From the NCBI GenBank assembly GCA_015491705.1, contig WFVK01000074.1, positions 1 through 7,830 of the forward strand: a stretch of 7,830 bases of DNA, given 5' to 3'. Position numbers and translations under genes: made by a program. The notes under the pieces are model-generated. The model had not been told where the DNA came from and ran no database searches. It saw nothing but the letters and a program-made list of their open reading frames with translations. Origin of the DNA: Nitrospirota bacterium. Its GTDB lineage: Bacteria > Nitrospirota > Thermodesulfovibrionia > UBA6902. This document shows, piece after piece, positions 4,521 to 7,830 of this stretch (position 1 is the first letter of the stretch; every line of letters begins with the position of its first letter).

Positions 4521-7007
4521 TCACCTCACCTTTACAAATCTAAGCCTGTTTGCATTGCTTACAACGGTTACAGAGCTGAGTGCCATGGCTGCGCCTGCAA
4601 GAATGGGATTTATGGTTATGCCCCAGATGGGATAGAGTACGCCTGCGGCCACGGGAACGAGCGCGGTATTGTAGAAGAACGCGCCGAAGAGGTTCTCCCT
4701 GACGTTTTTCATGGTCGACTTTGATATGCTGAAGGCCGCTGCTATTCCCAGAAGCGAGCCCTTTATGAGGGTGATGTCCGAGGCCTCTATAGCCACGTCC
4801 GTGCCGGTGCCTATCGCCATTCCGACATCCGCCTGGGCAAGCGCGGGCGCATCATTGATACCGTCGCCGACAAAGGCCACCTTTTTCCCCTCCAGTTGTA
4901 GGTTTTTAACCTCCCGGGCCTTGTCTTCGGGCAGGACCTCTGCGAGCACCCTTTCAATTCCCACCTTTTTTGCTATGGCACCGGCCGTCCTCTTGTTGTC
5001 GCCGGTTATCATGACCACCTCTATACCCAGTTTCCTGAGGCTCTGGATCGCTTCGACGGAGTCTTCCTTCAGGGGGTCGGAGACCGCGATGATTCCTGCG
5101 GCCTTGCCGTCAACGGCGACAAACATGGGGGTCTTTCCTTCACCGGCGAGCGCATGTGAATTTTCCTCAAGCGTGCCCAGGTCGGCCCCGATCCTGTCCA
5201 TGAGCTTCCTGTTGCCGAGGTTTATCCTGTGGCCGTCCACAACGCCTTCAACGCCGTGTCCGGGTATGGCACTGAAGTCCCGGGGATCGGATGTCTCGAT
5301 ACCACGCGATTTTGCGCCCTCCAGTATAGCCTCTGCAAGCGGATGCTCGGAGTTCTTTTCAAGGGATGCCGCAAATTTGATAATGCCTTCCTCGTTGAAT
5401 CCGCCGGAGGTTATTATATCCGTCAGCGTAGGCTTTCCAATGGTGATGGTGCCTGTCTTGTCGAGGACAACGGTATCGAGCGCCGAAGCAATCTGTATGG
5501 CCTCTCCGTTTCTTATCAGGATGCCGTTCTCCGCGGCCTTGCCCACACCGATCATCAGTGAGGTCGGGGTGGCAAGACCAAGGGCGCAGGGGCATGCCAC
5601 TATCAGGGTGGTTACGGCCCCAAGGAGTGCGTGTATGAGCCGCGGTTCAGGCCCGAGGTCATACCACAGCATAAAGCTCGTCACTGCTATAACCATCACC
5701 ACGGGGACGAAATAGCCGCTTACCGTATCGGCCAGCTTCTGTATGGGGGCCTTGGAGCCCTGCGCATCCTGCACCATCTTGATGATCTGCGCAAGTGCCG
5801 TGTCCTTGCCCACCTTGGTTGCATTAAACCTGAACGCGCCTGTCTTGTTTATTGTCCCGCCTATGACCTCATCACCTTCTTTTTTCTCCGCGGGCAGGGG
5901 CTCGCCCGTGAGCATGGATTCATCCACGCTTGAGTGCCCTTCAACGAGCACGCCGTCCACGGGTATCTTTTCACCGGGGCGCACTATTATCACGTCTCCC
6001 ACCAGGACTTCCTCTATCGGGATATCAAGCTCCTTCCCTTCCCTTACCACCCTGGCGGTCTTCGCCTGAAGGCCCATAAGTTTTTTTATGGCCTCGGACG
6101 TCCTGCCTTTCGCCCTCAGTTCCAGGGCCTGGCCGAGCACCACAAGACCGATGACCACGGACACCACGTCAAAGTATGGCTCCCTGGCGTTTTCAGGGAA
6201 TACCTCGGGAAACAGGACGACCACAGTTGAAAAAAGCCACGCCATTCCCGTTCCAAGGCCGATCAGTGTGTTCATGTCCGCAGAGCGGTGCCTGAAGGCC
6301 GCGATCATCCCCCTGAAAAAGCTGCTCCCGGAATAAACAAGCACGGGGATGGTCAGGATACTCGCCCCTATCCAGAGCATCCTCAGTCCCTCCATGTCCA
6401 TATCCTTCAGCACAGGGAAAAATTTCGGGTAGCTGACCACCACCACAGGCAGCGAGATGACAGCGGCGAGCAGGAACTTCCTGAAAAGCGTCCTGTACTC
6501 CCTGTGCTTTGCATCTTCTTCTTTCGGGGGCGCTTCCTCGTGCCCCACCTTGTATCCTGCGGATTCTATGGTCTTCTTCAGTGATTCAACGTCTGCCATG
6601 GCCGGCAGGTACCGGATGTTTGCGCTGCCGGAGCCGAGATTCACATCTGCATGGACAACGCCCGGCGAGGCATTCAGCGCATCCTCTATTTTTTTAACAC
6701 AGGAGGCGCAGGTCATCCCCCTGATTTTCAGGGAGACCTTTTCAGCGCCGACATCGTAACCGGCGTCCCTGATTGTACTGACAAGCCGGGCTATGTTTAT
6801 GCGGGACGGGTCGTATGTAACAAACGCCTTCTGAAGGGCATAGTTGACATTCGCTTCACTGACGCCGTCCAGGGCCCGGAGACTGCGGTCAAGGGTTATG
6901 GAGCATGTACTGCATGTTATTATTATGGGAAGTTCTATCCTGACTTCCCCGGTGTGGTCTTTACTGATTCCCGTTGTGGCCGACGGGACAAGCTTTTTCT
7001 CCGCCAT
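4521..7007 (-). CDS. copA: Cu(I)-exporting P1B-type ATPase (CopA)
   Basis: The 828-residue protein pumps Cu(I) across the cytoplasmic membrane at the cost of ATP. Two N-terminal HMA domains bind metal: C32-S-T-C35, lacking the usual GM before the first Cys, and GMTC-A-S-C (100-103). The membrane metal site is complete: CPC 472-474, N772-x6-Y779-N780 and M808-x2-S811-S812, the Cu(I)-specific P1B-1 set. Soluble motifs are all present: TGE 367-369, the phosphorylated D516-KTGT, SEHP 553-556 for ATP binding, TGDN and GDGIND 714-719. Length is normal for a two-HMA CopA. The ATG at 7007 is preferred because AGAGGAGG sits six bases before it. GTG 7031 and ATG 7013 are in frame, but 7013 touches the ribosome site and 7031 has none. 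It lies two bases after the DUF5676-like gene and three before the cupredoxin gene. Confidence 0.97.
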   Translation of the reverse strand: MAEKKLVPSATTGISKDHTGEVRIELPIIITCSTCSITLDRSLRALDGVSEANVNYALQKAFVTYDPSRINIARLVSTIRDAGYDVGAEKVSLKIRGMTCASCVKKIEDALNASPGVVHADVNLGSGSANIRYLPAMADVESLKKTIESAGYKVGHEEAPPKEEDAKHREYRTLFRKFLLAAVISLPVVVVSYPKFFPVLKDMDMEGLRMLWIGASILTIPVLVYSGSSFFRGMIAAFRHRSADMNTLIGLGTGMAWLFSTVVVLFPEVFPENAREPYFDVVSVVIGLVVLGQALELRAKGRTSEAIKKLMGLQAKTARVVREGKELDIPIEEVLVGDVIIVRPGEKIPVDGVLVEGHSSVDESMLTGEPLPAEKKEGDEVIGGTINKTGAFRFNATKVGKDTALAQIIKMVQDAQGSKAPIQKLADTVSGYFVPVVMVIAVTSFMLWYDLGPEPRLIHALLGAVTTLIVACPCALGLATPTSLMIGVGKAAENGILIRNGEAIQIASALDTVVLDKTGTITIGKPTLTDIITSGGFNEEGIIKFAASLEKNSEHPLAEAILEGAKSRGIETSDPRDFSAIPGHGVEGVVDGHRINLGNRKLMDRIGADLGTLEENSHALAGEGKTPMFVAVDGKAAGIIAVSDPLKEDSVEAIQSLRKLGIEVVMITGDNKRTAGAIAKKVGIERVLAEVLPEDKAREVKNLQLEGKKVAFVGDGINDAPALAQADVGMAIGTGTDVAIEASDITLIKGSLLGIAAAFSISKSTMKNVRENLFGAFFYNTALVPVAAGVLYPIWGITINPILAGAAMALSSVTVVSNANRLRFVKVR

Positions 7008-7009
7008 CT

Positions 7010-7282
7010 TCATCCTCCTCTGACACCGCACCTTCGGTTAATAAAATTATACACGGGCACAAACACTATGCCGATGTATATTCCGTAAAGGAAGCTCTCG
7101 ATGAGACCGAGAAGGAACCCTCCGAAAGTCAGCCATTTGAACGCGGGAAGCATTGCCTCAAGAAATGCCGACATGCCGTGCAGCCTTTCCGGGACGATCA
7201 ATCCGTATAGTACACAGAGAATGAATGAAATTGCCGAAAATATGCCCAATGACCAGCTTACAACCCTTGTATTCAATGGCAT
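7010..7282 (-). CDS. Small membrane protein, DUF5676-like
   Basis: The 90-residue protein has a first membrane helix at about 8-30, a short amphipathic loop containing [16 protein letters not shown], and a second long hydrophobic stretch (about 48-80, [20 protein letters not shown] and on), ending in a basic RR tail. This pattern and the setting beside a DUF2933-like gene and copA fit the DUF5676 family of heavy-metal operons, whose function is not known to me. It has no clear metal-binding cluster beyond single Cys and His residues. The start overlaps the end of the preceding gene by ten bases, with AGGAGG six bases upstream inside that gene, so the two are probably translationally coupled. 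It may support the ATPase or the His-rich protein in the membrane; that is inference. Confidence 0.75.
   Translation of the reverse strand: MPLNTRVVSWSLGIFSAISFILCVLYGLIVPERLHGMSAFLEAMLPAFKWLTFGGFLLGLIESFLYGIYIGIVFVPVYNFINRRCGVRGG
7014..7021 (-). promoter_or_regulatory. Ribosome binding site that sets the copA start
   Basis: AGAGGAGG lies across the last codons of the DUF5676-like gene. It is immediately next to ATG 7013, too close to serve it, and six bases from ATG 7007, which is ideal. This decides for a CopA start at MAEKKLV. Confidence 0.75.
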
Positions 7283-7467
7283 CCTCCACCTCCTTTGCGC
7301 TCCTTTTCAGCATGTGAAGCGTCCTCATGCCCCTGGTGTCCATCGCCTTTCTTTCCGCCTCCGCCGTGGCCGGCGTGTCCTCCATGCCCGCCGTGACCGA
7401 AGAGGTGCATCCCGATGAATACCGCAAAAACCAGTATCCATATCCAGTTTTCCCTGACCCATTCCAT
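7273..7467 (-). CDS. His-rich small membrane protein, DUF2933-like, copper operon
   Basis: The 64-residue protein starts with a short polar tip and one membrane helix (about 8-24, WIWILVFAVFIGMHLFG). A hydrophilic tail rich in Gly and His follows: nine His in total (21, 25, 28, 31, 34, 44, 47, 52, 64) and one Cys (63) as part of a CH end. Several His are spaced as HGGHGGHAGH, a pattern well suited to binding Cu, Ni or Zn. This architecture and its place as first gene before copA fit the DUF2933 family found in metal-resistance operons. It probably buffers or collects metal at the membrane; which side the tail faces is not certain. AAGGAGG lies six bases before the ATG, one of the best ribosome sites in the window. 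The 3' end, coding a Gly run, doubles as the ribosome site of the next gene. Confidence 0.8.
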   Translation of the reverse strand: MEWVRENWIWILVFAVFIGMHLFGHGGHGGHAGHGGGGKKGDGHQGHEDASHAEKERKGGGGCH

Positions 7468-7500
7468 TTCATACCTCCTTTTTTGTTGCCGTCCGGTTTA

Positions 7501-7530
7501 TGTATACCATACCCCCCTATGGCATGTCAA
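7501..7530 (-). promoter_or_regulatory. Sigma70-like promoter of the copper operon
   Basis: On the minus strand a perfect TTGACA (7530-7525) is followed after 18 bases by TATACA (7506-7501). Transcription would start near 7494, giving a leader of about 27 bases that holds the AAGGAGG of the first gene. The spacer is almost wholly filled by a palindromic operator, so binding of a repressor would block RNA polymerase directly. Confidence 0.78.
7507..7522. promoter_or_regulatory. CsoR/RcnR/FrmR-type operator
   Basis: CCATA-CCCCCC-TATGG is a perfect inverted repeat with 5-bp arms around a run of six C (six G on the coding strand). A/T-ended arms flanking a G/C tract are the hallmark of sites for the CsoR/RcnR/FrmR family of all-helical metal or formaldehyde sensors. 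Before a copA operon a Cu(I)-sensing CsoR is the natural reading. A MerR-type CueR site is less likely, because CueR dyads lack the G tract and use 19-20 bp spacers. The regulator gene is not in the window. Confidence 0.72.
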
Positions 7531-7603
7531 GATTTGAAACCGCATCGCGGCGTTTCACCCTGTAATTGCACCCCAAACCCTGCGGTGGCATTAAACCATC
7601 GCC

Positions 7604-7652
7604 GGCGGGCAGGCTTTCCTGCCGGTTTATGCAACGTTACGGTAATTTATTA
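7604..7652 (+). repeat. Hairpin plus GCCGGTTTATGCAACGTTA repeat, copy 2
   Basis: A 6-bp hairpin GGCAGG-CTTT-CCTGCC (7608-7623) runs into the same exact 19-mer (7621-7639) as at 608-626. The loop is again four bases. Relative to copy 1 the stem sequence differs while pairing is kept (A-T in one arm pair exchanged), hinting that the fold is what is conserved. It lies about 75 bases upstream of the copper-operon promoter. Confidence 0.65.
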
Positions 7653-7684
7653 AGGGTCTTAAAATTGTATTTACGTTTAATCTG

Positions 7685-7762
7685 AAAATCTCCCCTATTG
7701 CCCCTCTTTTTCAAAGAGGGGGAAATTCCTCCCTTTGGCAAAGGGAGGTCAGGAGGAATTTT
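7685..7762. repeat. Double-hairpin dispersed-type repeat
   Basis: Two hairpins lie side by side: CCCCTCTTT-TTC-AAAGAGGGG (7701-7721) and CCTCCCTTT-GGC-AAAGGGAGG (7728-7748). The second is enclosed by AAATTCCTCC (7723-7732) and GGAGGAATTT (7752-7761), which offer an alternative fold. The pattern CTCCCCT...CCCCTCTTTTTCAAAGAGGGG...GGCAAAGGGAGG is familiar as an intergenic repeat in many environmental bacteria. The rest of the DNA from 7653 to the right edge is A/T-rich and holds no gene that I can see. Confidence 0.75.
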
Positions 7763-7830
7763 ACAATTAAGATGTTGTCATTATTATGAAACTAATCCTT
7801 ACACAAGCGTGATTTATAAAGCCCCATAAC

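Noticed and set aside
4711..5715. Plus-strand open frame of 334 codons, Ser/Pro/Ala-rich
   Set aside because: This is an antisense shadow of copA; its composition is that of a reversed coding frame.
7158..7472. Minus-strand frame of 104 codons starting at 7472
   Set aside because: It uses another frame through the His-rich gene and the first part of the DUF5676-like gene, and its ATG is too close to the ribosome site. The 64-codon frame fits the spacing and the DUF2933-like pattern.
7540..7561. GAAACCGC-ATC-GCGGCGTTTC hairpin as a terminator
   Set aside because: The stem has a two-base bulge and is not followed by a T-run on either strand.

Overview
The window looks like a stretch of bacterial chromosome of roughly 50% GC. 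Every convincing gene is on the minus strand, so the text runs from right to left in transcription order. Gene content (trehalose synthase TreT, bactofilin, a cobalamin-binding radical SAM enzyme, a DUF2933/DUF5676/CopA cluster) and the dispersed inverted repeats suggest an environmental anaerobe of the Nitrospirota (Thermodesulfovibrionia-like) or a deltaproteobacterial relative. This placement is an inference with low confidence.

Right part (7830 to 4147): a copper-handling operon. A sigma70-like promoter (TTGACA / TATACA, 18-bp spacer, 7501-7530) has a palindrome, CCATA-CCCCCC-TATGG, filling its spacer. This is the type of site bound by CsoR/RcnR/FrmR regulators. Downstream come a small His-rich membrane protein (DUF2933-like), a small membrane protein (DUF5676-like), a two-HMA-domain CopA Cu(I)-exporting P1B-ATPase and a membrane-anchored cupredoxin. 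All overlap or nearly touch, each with a clear Shine-Dalgarno sequence. The likely logic is that metal releases the repressor, CopA expels Cu(I), and the His-rich and cupredoxin proteins buffer or hand over copper at the membrane.

Middle (4134 to 1924): treT, a GT4 trehalose glycosyltransferring synthase, starts 12 bases after the cupredoxin gene and may be the last gene of the copper operon. After a 339-base spacer holding three inverted repeats comes a soluble protein with three zinc ribbons (zf-TFIIB type) of unknown role.

Left part (1923 to 1): a spacer of about 640 bases holds a good sigma70-like promoter (1660-1688), followed by an unexplained leader of about 370 bases and then a bactofilin gene. 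Next come a possible 29-residue ORF and the first 125 codons of a B12-binding radical SAM protein that runs off the left edge.

Intergenic DNA is rich in repeats. A hairpin-plus-GCCGGTTTATGCAACGTTA element occurs at 581-642 and 7604-7652, with an inverted relative at 409-475 and a weak relative at 2608-2659. There are also two dispersed-type inverted repeats, at 2699-2768 and 7685-7762. No tRNA, rRNA, CRISPR array or transposase was seen.
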